Shown in pieces: positions 21,242 through 35,879 of a stretch of DNA of 64,000 nucleotides. The notes beneath the pieces were generated by a model that had not been told where the DNA came from, ran no database searches, and worked only from the letters and a program-made list of their open reading frames with translations. Numbering within the stretch: position 1 is the stretch's first letter; every line of letters begins with the position of its first letter. A program made the position numbers and the translations under genes. Origin of the DNA: Kitagawia praeruptora (taxonomy: Eukaryota > Streptophyta > Magnoliopsida > Apiales > Apiaceae); contig CM075351.1 in assembly GCA_037693485.1 (NCBI GenBank), positions 11,279,001 through 11,343,000 of the forward strand, written 5' to 3'.

Positions 21242-22758
21242 TTAAACTGATGCTTGTCCTCAAGCATAAACAATTACAACTAACTAACTAATTAGTACCA
21301 CTTCCGTAGGTGATCACGGTTGAATTTGGCATATGCAACAAGCCCTTTAAACCCCTAGGCAGCCCTAGTGGACGAGTAAGGTCTCGTGAGGGCCTATAGC
21401 GAATGTACCCACAAAATCCATTTAACCTAATGCAATGCAATGCATGAATGCAACTAATATGAAAATGCAATTAATCTAGTCTACCATACCTTCAAATCCT
21501 CTCATGCCATATCAACTTAAGAATCAAAGTAAATACGCAATGTCTTGGTGTCGAAAGTGCAAGTATTCACATAGTCTACTCAATGAACATGCATAAGTTC
21601 TCACAAGTCCATGTCAAGTGTAAGAATAAGTTAGTAAACATGCTAAGCCTACAAGAGTACATCTTTGAGACAACACTCGGGATCTCATATGCAAGAACAA
21701 GCAAACACTCACAATCCACTCACAAAGAATATTCACTCAAGAACAAGGGTAAGTGTATCACTCAATTCCAACAAAATCATAAACATGCTTGACATTTGGT
21801 ATCAATCTAACTCTTAACACAACATACATCAATGACGATAATCAAAAGGTCTTTATTTGGGTTGTAACGGACAAGGTATGTCAAAAAGCCAAATCAGGTG
21901 AAGTGTCAAAAGCTAGTGGGAACTATAATACTCATACACAACCACCTATTTCCCTCCCCACAAAATTTTACTATTTCCCCCAAACTTAAAATATTCAATG
22001 CCCTCATTGAATGGAAGTAAATACAAGGGATAGCAGAAACATACCTACTCATCTTCGCTTTCAAATATCAAGCAAAGAACAACATTCTCCAAACAATTCA
22101 CCAACAAAGAACCCCCAAATTACACACTCCAAGAACCCTAGCTTGCAAAATTCACAATTTCAAATAAAAGATGAGATAGAAAATTACCCAATTGAATCAA
22201 AGAGGTGAACTTGCTAGAAGAATCCCCAAAAAATTCGAATTTAATTCCCCCTTGCACTTTGAATGGATGAAAGTTGAGAATTTTGGGTTAATATAGATGG
22301 GTTTGTGTATGTATAGGTGAAGTGGGTGTATGTAATTTAGAGATGAAAAAGGATTTTGGGGATTGAATTAGATGTAGGATAGAATTTAGGGGTGTTGGGG
22401 TTTTAATTTGAGGTGGAATTGGGATAGCATATGAAGTGAAATAGATTGGAGATGAAATTTATGAGTTTTTAAACTCAAAAAACAAGGCTGGGCAGGAGGT
22501 CGGGGCTTGAGGCGTGCACTGGCGCATGATGCGCGGTTCCTGTCTGCGCGTTTCAGCGTTCCTGCGCCGTTTGGGCGCCTGATGCGCGCTCCCCATCTGC
22601 GTTACACGGCGCTCCTGCGCTCTGGCTAGCGCATTCTGAAATTCTTTTTTTTTTTTTTTTTGAATTCCTATACTACAACAAAATACAATAATGCTTGGGT
22701 TGCCTCCCAAGAAGCACTTCTTTAACGTCAATAGCTTGACGTTACTTCCAAGCCTCCA
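21242..22758 (-). other. 3' non-coding part of the Tat-like element
   Basis: No coding signal. Contains a GC-rich patch at about 22490-22640 dense in GCGC words, and near 22683-22745 a short stem (CGTCAATAGCTTGACG) next to 'gggttgcctcccaagaag', a sequence common near the 3' end of this type of element. Confidence 0.5.
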
Positions 22759-23099
22759 TTAAGGATGATAATAGTTCGCCTGGTCCTCTCTTCGCAATAC
22801 TTCATCATCAACTCGGCGGCACACTTTTTGCTCATTCTCCTTGTTGGGCATATTCATGTAGCAACTATATCCTCTTCCAATGCCTTCATCTGTTGACCCA
22901 AAATCTGTCAATTTGTAGAACAACACACATTCGCGGGCTTCGCTTGAATAAAATGGAGGAGGGTAAATGTAAATTGCTGAAGCCTTTGGTTCCTCAACGA
23001 GAACTTCCTCCATTGGCTCTATTACGCTACCTCCATCTTTATACTCTGAGACAAGTAGAAGACCTGCATCTTTCCCATGTTCTTCATCCTCTTGGTTCG
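22759..23099 (-). pseudogene. Gag-like ORF of the Tat-like element, C-terminal piece
   Basis: The frame begins right at the insertion boundary (..NQEDEEHGKDAG) and ends EDQANYYHP then stop at 22759. It is acidic at first, with no recognised domain. If the inserted array and one copy of its target duplication are disregarded, this piece is in frame with the piece at 54118-54876. That identifies both as halves of one ORF. Confidence 0.7.
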
Positions 23100-26000
23100 T
23101 GTAATAACCCGAATTTTCAGAAAATGATTTTAGTATTATTTTAAGAATATTAATGTTTTCCTAAAATGAGGAGGAAATTTTTTATTTTATTTTATTGTTC
23201 ATTATTCCAGTTCAAGGAATTTCAAAAGCAAATTATTTAATTATTGTCCGGTTCGGTGTAATTATGAACTATATTATGTGATTATTGTTGGAAGGTGGAA
23301 TATATATGAAGTTGTGTTTATATGTTTATATGATGATTTGTGTGAGCTGTGAAGGCTGATGTATTTTATTTATATTTTGAGGAGTTAAATATATTTAAAT
23401 CATGCATTTTGATCCTCTGTTAATTTTATAAAATTATCGGAGGAATTAAAAATCATGAAATCTCTTGAAATATTATCTTTATTTATTTATTAAGTTTTTT
23501 AAATTGTTGGGTGGATTAATTTGGGAGTTGTGATATTTTGAAAATGATTTTAAGAGTTTTATTGTATTTAAAGGATCAAAACTTTGAAAATTCATATTTA
23601 ATTCATTTTTGATCCGAAAAATATTTTAAAAATATGTGGGTGCTCCTAATTTTATACTCTTCATTTTAAAAATGAAAAGTTTATTTTTCTGAAATTTTAT
23701 TTAATTTCGATTTATAAAGTGGTTTATTTGTTTTAAAAGTGAATAAGTAGTGTTAGAATTGGGCCCGAAAGAAGTTGTAAGTAGTAATATAAGTTTGGGC
23801 CTAAGCCCATTAAGCATAAGAAACAGACGCAACATACAAACAGATCGGGGAGAGAGTTCTAGAGAAACGGGAAGAAATTGGGGAAAAAAGAAGATGAGAA
23901 TTGGGGGTGTTGATTCTTAATCAATTGAACCATATATGTATGTATGTATAGTCGTGTGTGTGTGTGTATATGTAAGCTCGTGTGTGTGTGGGTGTGCGAG
24001 CTGTGTGTGTGCGCGAGATGGAGTGGTGTGCAGCGGACGGAGCGGTGGACGGAGGAACAGGCCGGAGTCGCGTGCGGCGGTTGCTGGAGGTGGTCGCCGG
24101 CGTCTTGTAGTGGTCAGGCAGGGAGGCTGTGCCGCGGTGGTGGATTAGCACTGCAGTAGAGAGGGAGAGATGGTGGAGAGTGGTTCGATCTTTTGGTCGG
24201 TCGGAATCGAAAGGGTATAATCTCGTACTTTAATTATTTAATTTTCGATTATCATTGATTAATTGTTTTAATTTAATTAGTTGTAAATTGTGAGTATATT
24301 GTTTGATTGTAGTAAATTATTTATTTAATTAGTATCGTAGCAATTTAATTAGTTGTGAAATTGCAAGTTAAATATGTGATTTTCGTAATTGAATTAAAGT
24401 GGTAAATTGTGGATGTTACTATGTTTTGTGAATTAAATTGGAAAATAGAGTTGATTATTATTATTATTTGTTAATTAAATTGCGAGTATTGTTAAATTGT
24501 TATAATTGTAATTGAATTTAATTCGTGAGTTAATGTGTCAATTTTTGGGATTTGATGAATTGTTAGAGTTTATAATTGGAAGTTGAATTGGGAATTTTGA
24601 TAAAGATTAAAGTATAAATGGTTAAGTGTGAATTGATTGTTGTAGGGATTGTAAATAAGATACTTGTATAGTAATCAATGTATATAGATTTATTATCTGA
24701 TTTTCTTTTAACTGATAGTGATTAATGAATATGATATATGACTAGCAAGTCGTAATTTGTATTTAGAGTGATAATTATAATTGTTAAATTTCTTGTGTGT
24801 TAATCGAATCAATGGGCTTAATTGATTAAATGGTAATCAATTTTAGTCAATAATTGAGTTTGACCGTAGTATTTGATAAATGTCTTATATGCAAGGATTA
24901 GATTTAATCGAGTCGATAATTAAAGGTTTATGTGACTTACTTGTTATATATGTCCATCGATAAATGTTTACGTGCTAAGTGCTATAAGTCGAGTCAATTG
25001 CTTGGTATTTGTTTACAATTGATCAAATGATTATCGATAATGGTTTTGGGTAGAAAGTTGAATTGTTATTGTTATAGGAGGTGTAAGTATATGAATGGCT
25101 AATTGGCTATGTGCTAAATGGTATAAATTAAGTTATAGTATATGTTGAAAGTATAAGTGCCAACTACGTGGTGTTGGCTTAAATGTGGATAAACGTAGTT
25201 TACTTTTCTTACGTGTTGAGGTGCCGCATGTCTGGGCGGGTAAATTTCTTTACATGTTTAGTTGCCGCATGTCTGGGCGGATACTTTTCCTTATGTGCTA
25301 GTTGCCGCATGTTCGGGCGGGTACTTTTCATTATTTGTTTACTTTTATGTTGCTGCAAGTTGAGGCAGCTTTTATTTTATCAAAAGCAGGGTTATAAATT
25401 GTTTTGTTTGGCATGGAGGGGCTGAGCCCATAGTCCGATAAACGAATACTACATGCCGAAATTTTCTGAAAATCCCCTGCATTTAAATTTATTTAACTTA
25501 TTTGATTTCAATGATTTAAGGGTATGATTTGGGTGTTAACTGTTTATGTGTATATGCGTTAAGTGAATTAATTTGAGGGTAATTGTTGTCTCGAGGTTTA
25601 TGTGTTAATTTGAGGATTAAATGTGTCTTGAGGATTGATTGTGTATTGTGTGTCTTTATCTATATATTAAATTGGTTTAAGTCTATTAAATGGATATAAG
25701 TGTGTTATGTGCATTAAGTGGTAATATAGTAGTCAATTATAGGAAGGACACCTATAGTTTGACTTTATGTGACTTAGTGGTAATTCCGAGTGGTGTCTAC
25801 TCGAGATACAAGGTAGGACTGACACGTACTCGTAACAATTACAGTACCATTAGGGCGTGATCAAGTGGAGCAACGTGTATCAAAAAGGGAAAGATCGAGG
25901 CATCGTGTAAAGTTCATGGAACTGCTTGGGCGAAACGCCAAGGATTTATTCGCGGTGTTCCGTTTGGTGCTAAGGACCAGAGGCAAGTTAATTAATACAT

Positions 26001-28029
26001 ACTCTATCGTTCAGAGTATATTTATTTTAAAATATATGAAATGTGTAGAATAAGACCTCAGTCCATATTTGCAAGATTTCTTCTATCTTTATCTTGATAA
26101 ATTGTTTATTTTTAAGTGAAATGATTTGATTGGAAATATATATGATATGGAGAGAGTGATATACTATAAGGAGTAAAGTGATATGGGAAGAAATGATATC
26201 AGTTGTTATTTATAGTTATTCTTACGACATTATGGTATCAGTTGATATCTAAAGTTATTTTATGATATTATAATTAGGTGTAAATTGGGGATATTGAATT
26301 CTAAACTGTTTTAGACGTTATTAATAAATATTTTGTTATACAAGGGGACAACAGTTGATATCTACAGATTTTTCTTAAAAAGGGACTTACATGTAAAGTA
26401 TTTTAGTTGGTGTATTTTAAAGGTATTGATATATGAATGGAAAAGTGGAAGGGGTTATCTTGAGAGGTATATTTTCGAAAACCCGGACAAAGTTTTTAGA
26501 AAGAATTTCGCAATAATTAACCTAATGGCAACATCACCAATAAACTAGTGTTTATTTAATTATTAGATACCTCTCGAAGCATCTACTAATTAAATAAACC
26601 TTATTCGTCTAATTAAATTTATTTAATTAGATGAATATTATTTTTAAAATGTTTTCTTAAAATCGCTTTGTTCCGGAATAATAATAAAGATATTTCGATG
26701 GTTATAAATGAGACATTTTTGGTTAAAAATATCTGGAATGATATCGATAATTGTTATTTTAATGGTTATTTAATTCAATGAATATTAATTATAATATTCA
26801 TTTAAAAGGGATTATTGAATAGTTATTCCTTAGATATTCTAAGTGTTCTAAGGGTGATTAAATATTGTTAAAAGGTTATTTAAGGAATTTCATAGTGAAA
26901 TGAATGTATGTCTTGAATTGATATACCTGTATATATGTTTTCAAATGATTATAATACGAATATGAAAATGGAAAGGTGAAATGTGAAATGGAATTGAAAA
27001 TGATACACGGGAATGGAAATGTGAAATGGTGTTGATAAATGGAATAATGATTTTATAAAAAGGGGGGATCAGCAACAAACTTGCATAAGAGGTTGTGTCA
27101 GGGCTGTGTGCGACATAATCTAGCATTCATTATATGATTCGGCACGAAGATGCCAAGGGAGGATGTTAGCAGGTGGCCTTCCTCCGGGAGGATGTTAGCA
27201 GGTGGCCTTCCTCCAGGGATGATGTTAGCAGGTGGCCTTCATTCCTTCTACCGGTAGTAAAAAGGGACGGGTACGGAGGACGACTGATCATCGTGCCTCA
27301 CGTATTCGGCAACAGTGAAAATCCCCAAAACTTAAAAGAAAGAATTGATAATGGTTTCAGAGTTGTGTACTGAAAAAGGAAAATGGTATGAAATGATGGA
27401 ATTGTTTTACAGTAAGAAGAGAAACTGATTTTATATTACTTTTACATACAGTTGTTGTATAAAAGGAAATGGAAAGATTATATTGAGAGCTTGATTTTAA
27501 ATGTTATATTACTTTGAGATATTATACTAAGATGATGTATTGATTATTATCTTGTTATAGAAGAGAACTGATATTATATTATCAATAAGTAAGTAATAAC
27601 TTGCTGAGCAATTCTTTCGCTCATACTTGCTTGTTTTCAAATATTAACTTTTCAGTGGAAGGTAGCCGGACAAGGTTATCTGCATGGCTTAGATGAAGCG
27701 GGCAGCGTGCCCTTATGAAGACAATATGATCTAGAAAGTTTATGGCTGGAGTAAGTTATATGTAAGTATATTGATGTGTAATATATATGTTACTTTGCAT
27801 AATATAGTACTAGTTGCTGGTGTACTTCTCAACGAAGTTATACTAGTAGTAAGGAGTTGATTCTTGTTTCTAGCCCTATAACCTAAAAGATGCTTGGTGG
27901 TTGGGGTCTCAATGTTGTAACTTAATTATTAATGACTACAGATGGTTTAATGTGGTTAAGCAGGTGATTTGTTATTAAGGATTTCCGCGTGACGACCAAA
28001 TCCCTGACCCCGGATTTGGGGGCGTTACA
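23100..28029 (+). repeat. LTR 1 of the array (4930 bp)
   Basis: Begins TGTAATAACCC, ends GGCGTTACA. Carries variants (GT)7 at 23954-23967, G at 24153 and G at 24415, shared only with LTR 5. Contains three spaced copies of GCCGCATGTCTGGGCGG-like sequence (25223-25325) and three direct copies of GATGTTAGCAGGTGGCCTTC (27160-27240). A GC-rich block lies at 24000-24140. Confidence 0.93.
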
Positions 28030-29488
28030 GTTTGGTATCAGAGCTGAGGTTATAGTAAACTAGAAACGAGAGTGAGTTGGAGTGTGTATAAATATGTGAG
28101 AACGTCAGAGCTCATGTAGAGTTCATGTTGGACTATCGGGTGTAGTGCCAATGATTAAGTTAAGATTTGAATGCTATGTTGAAGGATATGTTGAGATAGA
28201 ACTCCCTGAGATTATTAACGTCGATGATTGAATCCTAGTGACTATTACGAGTCGACGATGACGTAAGTTATCAAGTTCCTTAGGGTGTGCCTGGAAAAGA
28301 ACAGCTCTGGGATCGAACGATTATCCGTCAGAGGAGACGACATAAAAGGCATCCGTGGAGACTTTGGCAATATCCCCATTGTTGAATCTTTTTGATTTCC
28401 TCCCCAATCTATAAATTATTTGACATATCTCTAAGGGAGAATTTTGATAAAGGATATATTTCCTCTTCGAAGTTATTCTTTAATACTTATGTTAAGCCAT
28501 ATTAAATTCCAATTGTGCCAAGGGCTTTCATTATACTTACCTTCAGGTTTTCGAAGCCCTATCAAATGATATTGTTTCAAACTTCCACTTTTCTTCAATG
28601 GTGGATAATTCAATGGTGATATAGCACCACTTGCTTGTTGAATACTAGTATCTTTCTGGTTATCCTTTTCTTTGGAAATCGCGCCTTGGAAATTTTTCGA
28701 TTTTAATCCAAGGTGTTCCTTTGAGAATTAATTGTCAGAAGATGATTATTATTGACTTGACTTTGAATTTCTTTCATACTTCTCAACTTCCACTGAGACG
28801 AACAACCCTATACATAGAGGGGCCACAAGGACTATCTGTCTGTGTGATAGAAGTCTGATGGGACGCCATCACTTGTGAGTTGTGAAATACAAGAAGGCTA
28901 ATTACCTTTAGTAATGTCTCGACTGAGACACGCAACATGAGTTCTTATGATCATATTGATCTCTCGGTAAATTCTCTCATTTCCAATAAGGTTTGTTTCA
29001 AAACTCATAATCCTATGGTCACCAGTGGGTGACATTTGTCTTGATATGACAGCTATCTTTTCAAAGCTTCATGATTCTTGTTAACTCTAATAAATTTCAA
29101 GGGGATGCCAACCAGGTCAGACAACTCGAAATTCGCTGATAGAAGTTAGATTCGAATGGAATCGCCAAGAGCTGGAGCGAATCGCAAAACGAATAGAATA
29201 TCAGTGGCATATTGATAGAATTAGTTCGCTCTCTCTCAAGGATAGGATAATAATGGCAAGTTGGTCGACACATATATGTGAAAGGAATAGTGATGGGTTG
29301 TAAAACTCCAGTGATAACTGTGTCAAGTATGGATTCTATGGTTGAGAATTGAGGTTTTGGAGGAGTTGGTTTACGAAGGGACAATATCTTCGGTTTTGTA
29401 GAATAAGAGTTGATGATGAAAGAGTTAAGGAATCCCAGTAGTGGCCTTAGCTGATTCCGTGGACGGAATCCTTTTAAGGGGGGTAGAC
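28030..29488 (+). other. Internal region 1 (1459 bp), non-coding
   Basis: Primer site TGGTATCAGAGC at 28033-28044, purine tract at about 29472-29488. Stops in all frames; no gag or pol similarity seen. Carries a set of variants (for example ..GTGAGTTGG.., ..GGAGACGAC..) absent from the other three internal regions. Confidence 0.9.
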
Positions 29489-32400
29489 TGTAATAACCCG
29501 AATTTTCAGAAAATGATTTTAGTATTATTTTAAGAATATTAATGTTTTCCTAAAATGAGGAGGAAATTTTTTATTTTATTTTATTGTTCATTATTCCAGT
29601 TCAAGGAATTTCAAAAGCAAATTATTTAATTATTGTCTGGTTCGGTGTAATTATGAACTATATTATGTGATTATTGTTGGAAGGTGGAATATATATGTAG
29701 TTGTGTTTATATGTTTATATGATGATTTGTGTGAGCTGTGAAGGCTGATGTATTTTATTTATATTTTGAGGAGTTAAATATATTTAAATCATGCATTTTG
29801 ATCCTCTGTTAATTTTATAAAATTATCGGAGGAATTAAAAATCATGAAATCTCTTGAAATATTATCTTTATTTATTTATTAAGTTTTTTAAATTGTTGGG
29901 TGGATTAATTTGGGAGTTGTGATATTTTAAAAATGATTTTAAGAGTTTTATTGTATTTAAAGGATCAAAACTTTGAAAATTCATATTTAATTCATTTTTG
30001 ATCCGAAAAATATTTTAAAAATATGTGGGTGCTCCTAATTTTATACTCTTCATTTTAAAAATGAAAAGTTTATTTTTCTGAAATTTTATTTAATTTCGAT
30101 TTATAAAGTGGTTTATTTGTTTTAAAAGTGAATAAGTAGTGTTAGAATTGGGCCCGAAAGAAGTTGTAAGTAGTAATATAAGTTTGGGCCTAAGCCCATT
30201 AAGCATAAGAAACAGACGCAACATACAAACAGATCGGGGAGAGAGTTCTAGAGAAACGGGAAGAAATTGGGGAAAAAAGAAGATGAGAATTGGGGGTGTT
30301 GATTCTTAATCAATTGAACCATATATGTATGTATGTATAGTCGTGTGTGTGTGTGTGTATATGTAAGCTCGTGTGTGTGTGGGTGTGCGAGCTGTGTGTG
30401 TGCGCGAGATGGAGTGGTGTGCAGCGGACGGAGCGGTGGACGGAGGAACAGGCCGGAGTCGCGTGCGGCGGTTGCTGGAGGTGGTCGCCGGCGTCTTGTA
30501 GTGGTCAGGCAGGGAGGCTGTGCCGCGGTGGTGGATTAGCACTACAGTAGAGAGGGAGAGATGGTGGAGAGTGGTTCGATCTTTTGGTGGGTCGGAATCG
30601 AAAGGGTATAATCTCGTACTTTAATTATTTAATTTTCGATTATCATTGATTAATTGTTTTAATTTAATTAGTTGTAAATTGTGAGTATATTGTTTGATTG
30701 TAGTAAATTATTTATTTAATTAGTATCGTAGCAATTTAATTAGTTGTGAAATTGCAAGTTAAATATGTGATTTTCGTAATTGAATTAAAGTGGTAAATTG
30801 TGGATATTACTATGTTTTGTGAATTAAATTGGAAAATAGAGTTGATTATTATTATTATTTGTTAATTAAATTGCGAGTATTGTTAAATTGTTATAATTGT
30901 AATTGAATTTAATTCGTGAGTTAATGTGTCAATTTTTGGGATTTGATGAATTGTTAGAGTTTATAATTGGAAGTTGAATTGGGAATTTTGATAAAGATTA
31001 AAGTATAAATGGTTAAGTGTGAATTGATTGTTGTAGGGATTGTAAATAAGATACTTGTATAGTAATCAATGTATATAGATTTATTATCTGATTTTCTTTT
31101 AACTGATAGTGATTAATGAATATGATATATGACTAGCAAGTCGTAATTTGTATTTAGAGTGATAATTATAATTGTTAAATTTCTTGTGTGTTAATCGAAT
31201 CAATGGGCTTAATTGATTAAATGGTAATCAATTTTAGTCAATAATTGAGTTTGACCGTAGTATTTGATAAATGTCTTATATGCAAGGATTAGATTTAATC
31301 GAGTCGATAATTAAAGGTTTATGTGACTTACTTGTTATATATGTCCATCGATAAATGTTTACGTGCTAAGTGCTATAAGTCGAGTCAATTGCTTGGTATT
31401 TGTTTACAATTGATCAAATGATTATCGATAATGGTTTTGGGTAGAAAGTTGAATTGTTATTGTTATAGGAGGTGTAAGTATATGAATGGCTAATTGGCTA
31501 TGTGCTAAATGGTATAAATTAAGTTATAGTATATGTTGAAAGTATAAGTGCCAACTACGTGGTGTTGGCTTAAATGTGGATAAACGTAGTTTACTTTTCT
31601 TACGTGTTGAGGTGCCGCATGTCTGGGCGGGTAAATTTCTTTACATGTTTAGTTGCCGCATGTCTGGGCGGATACTTTTCCTTATGTGCTAGTTGCCGCA
31701 TGTTCGGGCGGGTACTTTTCATTATTTGTTTACTTTTATGTTGCTGCAAGTTGAGGCAGCTTTTATTTTATCAAAAGCAGGGTTATAAATTGTTTTGTTT
31801 GGCATGGAGGGGCTGAGCCCATAGTCCGATAAACGAATACTACATGCCGAAATTTTCTGAAAATCCCCTGCATTTAAATTTATTTAACTTATTTGATTTC
31901 AATGATTTAAGGGTATGATTTGGGTGTTAACTGTTTATGTGTATATGCGTTAAGTGAATTAATTTGAGGGTAATTGTTGTCTCGAGGTTTATGTGTTAAT
32001 TTGAGGATTAAATGTGTCTTGAGGATTGATTGTGTATTGTGTGTCTTTATCTATATATTAAATTGGTTTAAGTCTATTAAATGGATATAAGTGTGTTATG
32101 TGCATTAAGTGGTAATATAGTAGTCAATTATAGGAAGGACACCTATAGTTTGACTTTATGTGACTTAGTGGTAATTCCGAGTGGTGTCTACTCGAGATAC
32201 AAGGTAGGACTGACACGTACTCGTAACAATTACAGTACCATTAGGGCGTGATCAAGTGGAGCAACGTGTATAAAAAAGGGAAAGATCGAGGCATCGTGTA
32301 AAGTTCATGGAACTGCTTGGGCGAAACGCCAAGGATTTATTCGCGGTGTTCCGTTTGGTGCTAAGGACCAGAGGCAAGTTAATTAATACATACTCTATCG

Positions 32401-34420
32401 TTCAGAGTATATTTATTTTAAAATATATGAAATGTGTAGAATAAGACCTCAGTCCATATTTGCAAGATTTCTTCTATCTTTATCTTGATAAATTGTTTAT
32501 TTTTAAGTGAAATGATTTGATTGGAAATATATGTGATATGGAGAGAGTGATATACTATAAGGAGTAAAGTGATATGGGAAGAAATGATATCAGTTGTTAT
32601 TTATAGTTATTCTTACGACATTATGGTATCAGTTGATATCTAAAGTTATTTTATGATATTATAATTAGGTGTAAATTGGGGATATTGAATTCTAAACTGT
32701 TTTAGACGTTATTAATAAATATTTTGTTATACAAGGGGACAACAGTTGATATCTACAGATTTTTCTTAAAAAGGGACTTACATGTAAAGTATTTTAGTTG
32801 GTGTATTTTAAAGGTATTGATATATGAATGGAAAAGTGGAAGGGGTTATCTTGAGAGGTATATTTTCGAAAACCCGGACAAAGTTTTTAGAAAGAATTTC
32901 GCAATAATTAACCTAATGGCAACATCACCAATAAACTAGTGTTTATTTAATTATTAGATACCTCTCGAAGCATCTACTAATTAAATAAACCTTATTCGTC
33001 TAATTAAATTTATTTAATTAGATGAATATTATTTTTAAAATGTTTTCTTAAAATCGCTTTGTTCCGGAATAATAATAAAGATATTTCGATGGTTATAAAT
33101 GAGACATTTTTGGTTAAAAATATCTGGAATGATATCGATAATTGTTATTTTAATGGTTATTTAATTCAATGAATATTAATTATAATATTCATTTAAAAGG
33201 GATTATTGAATAGTTATTCCTTAGATATTCTAAGTGTTCTAAGGGTGATTAAATATTGTTAAAAGGTTATTTAAGGAATTTCATAGTGAAATGAATGTAT
33301 GTCTTGAATTGATATACCTGTATATATGTTTTCAAATGATTATAATACGAATATGAAAATGGAAAGGTGAAATGTGAAATGGAATTGAAAATGATACACG
33401 GGAATGGAAATGTGAAATGGTGTTGATAAATGGAATAATGATTTTATAAAAAGGGGGGATCAGCAACAAACTTGCATAAGAGGTTGTGTCAGGGCTGTGT
33501 GCGACATAATCTAGCATTCATTATATGATTCGGCACGAAGATGCCAAGGGAGGATGTTAGCAGGTGGCCTTCCTCCGGGAGGATGTTAGCAGGTGGCCTT
33601 CCTCCAGGGATGATGTTAGCAGGTGGCCTTCATTCCTTCTACCGGTAGTAAAAAGGGACGGGTACGGAGGACGACTGATCATCGTGCCTCACGTATTCGG
33701 CAACAGTGAAAATCCCCAAAACTTAAAAGAAAGAATTGATAATGGTTTCAGAGTTGTGTACTGAAAAAGGAAAATGGTATGAAATGATGGAATTGTTTTA
33801 CAGTAAGAAGAGAAACTGATTTTATATTACTTTTACATACAGTTGTTGTATAAAAGGAAATGGAAAGATTATATTGAGAGCTTGATTTTAAATGTTATAT
33901 TACTTTGAGATATTATACTAAGATGATGTATTGATTATTATCTTGTTATAGAAGAGAACTGATATTATATTATCAATAAGTAAGTAATAACTTGCTGAGC
34001 AATTCTTTCGCTCATACTTGCTTGTTTTCAAATATTAACTTTTCAGTGGAAGGTAGCCGGACAAGGTTATCTGCATGGCTTAGATGAAGCGGGCAGCGTG
34101 CCCTTATGAAGACAATATGATCTAGAAAGTTTATGGCTGGAGTAAGTTATATGTAAGTATATTGATGTGTAATATATATGTTACTTTGCATAATATAGTA
34201 CTAGTTGCTGGTGTACTTCTCAACGAAGTTATACTAGTAGTAAGGAGTTGATTCTTGTTTCTAGCCCTATAACCTAAAAGATGCTTGGTGGTTGGGGTCT
34301 CAATGTTGTAACTTAATTATTAATGACTACAGATGGTTTAATGTGGTTAAGCAGGTGATTTGTTATTAAGGATTTCCGCGTGACGACCAAATCCCTGACC
34401 CCGGATTTGGGGGCGTTACA
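29489..34420 (+). repeat. LTR 2 of the array (4932 bp)
   Basis: Inner type: (GT)8, A in CACTACAG, A in GATATTACT. Private changes: T in ATATGTAG near 29698 and an A in TGTATAAAAAAGG near 32272. Confidence 0.93.
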
Positions 34421-35879
34421 GTTTGGTATCAGAGCTGAGGTTATAGTAAACTAGAAACGAGAGTGAGTAGGAGTGTGTATAAATATGTGAGAACGTCAGA
34501 GCTCATGTAGAGTTCATGTTGGACTATCGGGTGTAGTGCCAATGATTAAGTTAAGATTTGAATGCTATGTTGAAGGATATGTTGAGATAGAACTCCCTGA
34601 GATTATTAACGTTGATGATTGAATCCTAGTGACTATTACGAGTCGACGATGACGTAAGTTATCAAGTTCCTTAGGGTGTGCCTGGAAAAGAACAGCTCTG
34701 GGATCGAACGATTATCCGTCAGAGGAGCCGACATAAAAGGCATCCGTGGAGACTTTGGCAATATCCCCATTGTTGAATCTTTTTGATTTCCTCCCCAATC
34801 TATAAATTATTTGACATATCTCTAAGGGAGAATTTTGATAAAGGATATATTTCCTCTTCGAAGTTATTCTTTAATACTTATGTTAAGCCATATTAAATTT
34901 CAATTGTGCCAAGGGCTTTCATTGTACTTACCTTCAGGTTTTCGAAGCCCTATCAAATGATATTGTTTCAAACTTCCACTTTTCTTCAATGGTGGATAAT
35001 TCAATGGTGATATAGCACCACTTGCTTGTTGAATACTAGTATCTTTCTGGTTATCCTTTTCTTTGGAAATCGCGCCTTGGAAATTTTTCGATTTTAATCC
35101 AAGGTGTTCCTTTGAGAATTAATTGTCAGAAGATGATTATTATTGACTTGACTTTGAATTTCTTTCATACTTCTCAACTTCCACTGAGACGAACAACCCT
35201 ATACATAGAGGGGCCACAAGGACTATCTGTCTGTGTGATAGAAGTCTGATGGGACGCCATCACTTGTGAGTTGTGAAATACAAGAAGGCTAATTACCTTT
35301 AGTAATGTCTCGACTGAGACACGCAACATGAGTTCTTATGATCATATTGATCTCTCGGTAAATTCTCTCATTTCCAATAAGGTTTGTTTCAAAACTCATA
35401 ATCCTATGGTCACCAGTGGGTGACATTTGTCTTGATATGACAGCTATCTTTTCAAAGCTTCATGATTCTTGTTAACTCTAATAAATTTCAAGGGGATGCC
35501 AACCAGGTCAGACAACTCGAAATTCGCTGATAGAAGTTAGATTCGAATGGAATCGCCAAGAGCTGGAGCGAATCGCAAAACGAATAGAATATCAGTGGCA
35601 TATTGATAGAATTAGTCCGCTCTCTCTCAAGGATAGGATAATAATGGCAAGTTGGTCGACACATATATGTGAAAGGAATAGTGATGGGTTGTAAAACTCC
35701 AGTGATAACTGTGTCAAGTATGGATTCTATGGTTGAGAATTGAGGTTTTGGAGGAGTTGGTTTACGAAGGGACAATATCTTCGGTTTTGTAGAATAAGAG
35801 TTGATGATGAAAGAGTTAAGGAATCCCAGTAGTGGCCTTGGCTGATTCCGTGGACGGAATCCTTTTAAGGGGGGTAGAC
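34421..35879 (+). other. Internal region 2 (1459 bp), non-coding
   Basis: Primer site and purine tract as in region 1. Differs from region 1 at seven sites seen by eye and is nearly identical to region 3. Confidence 0.9.

Noticed and set aside
24000..24140. GC-rich ORFs on both strands in each LTR
   Set aside because: Overlapping frames in a (GT)n/GC-rich block with no protein similarity; better seen as an LTR leader or regulatory region.
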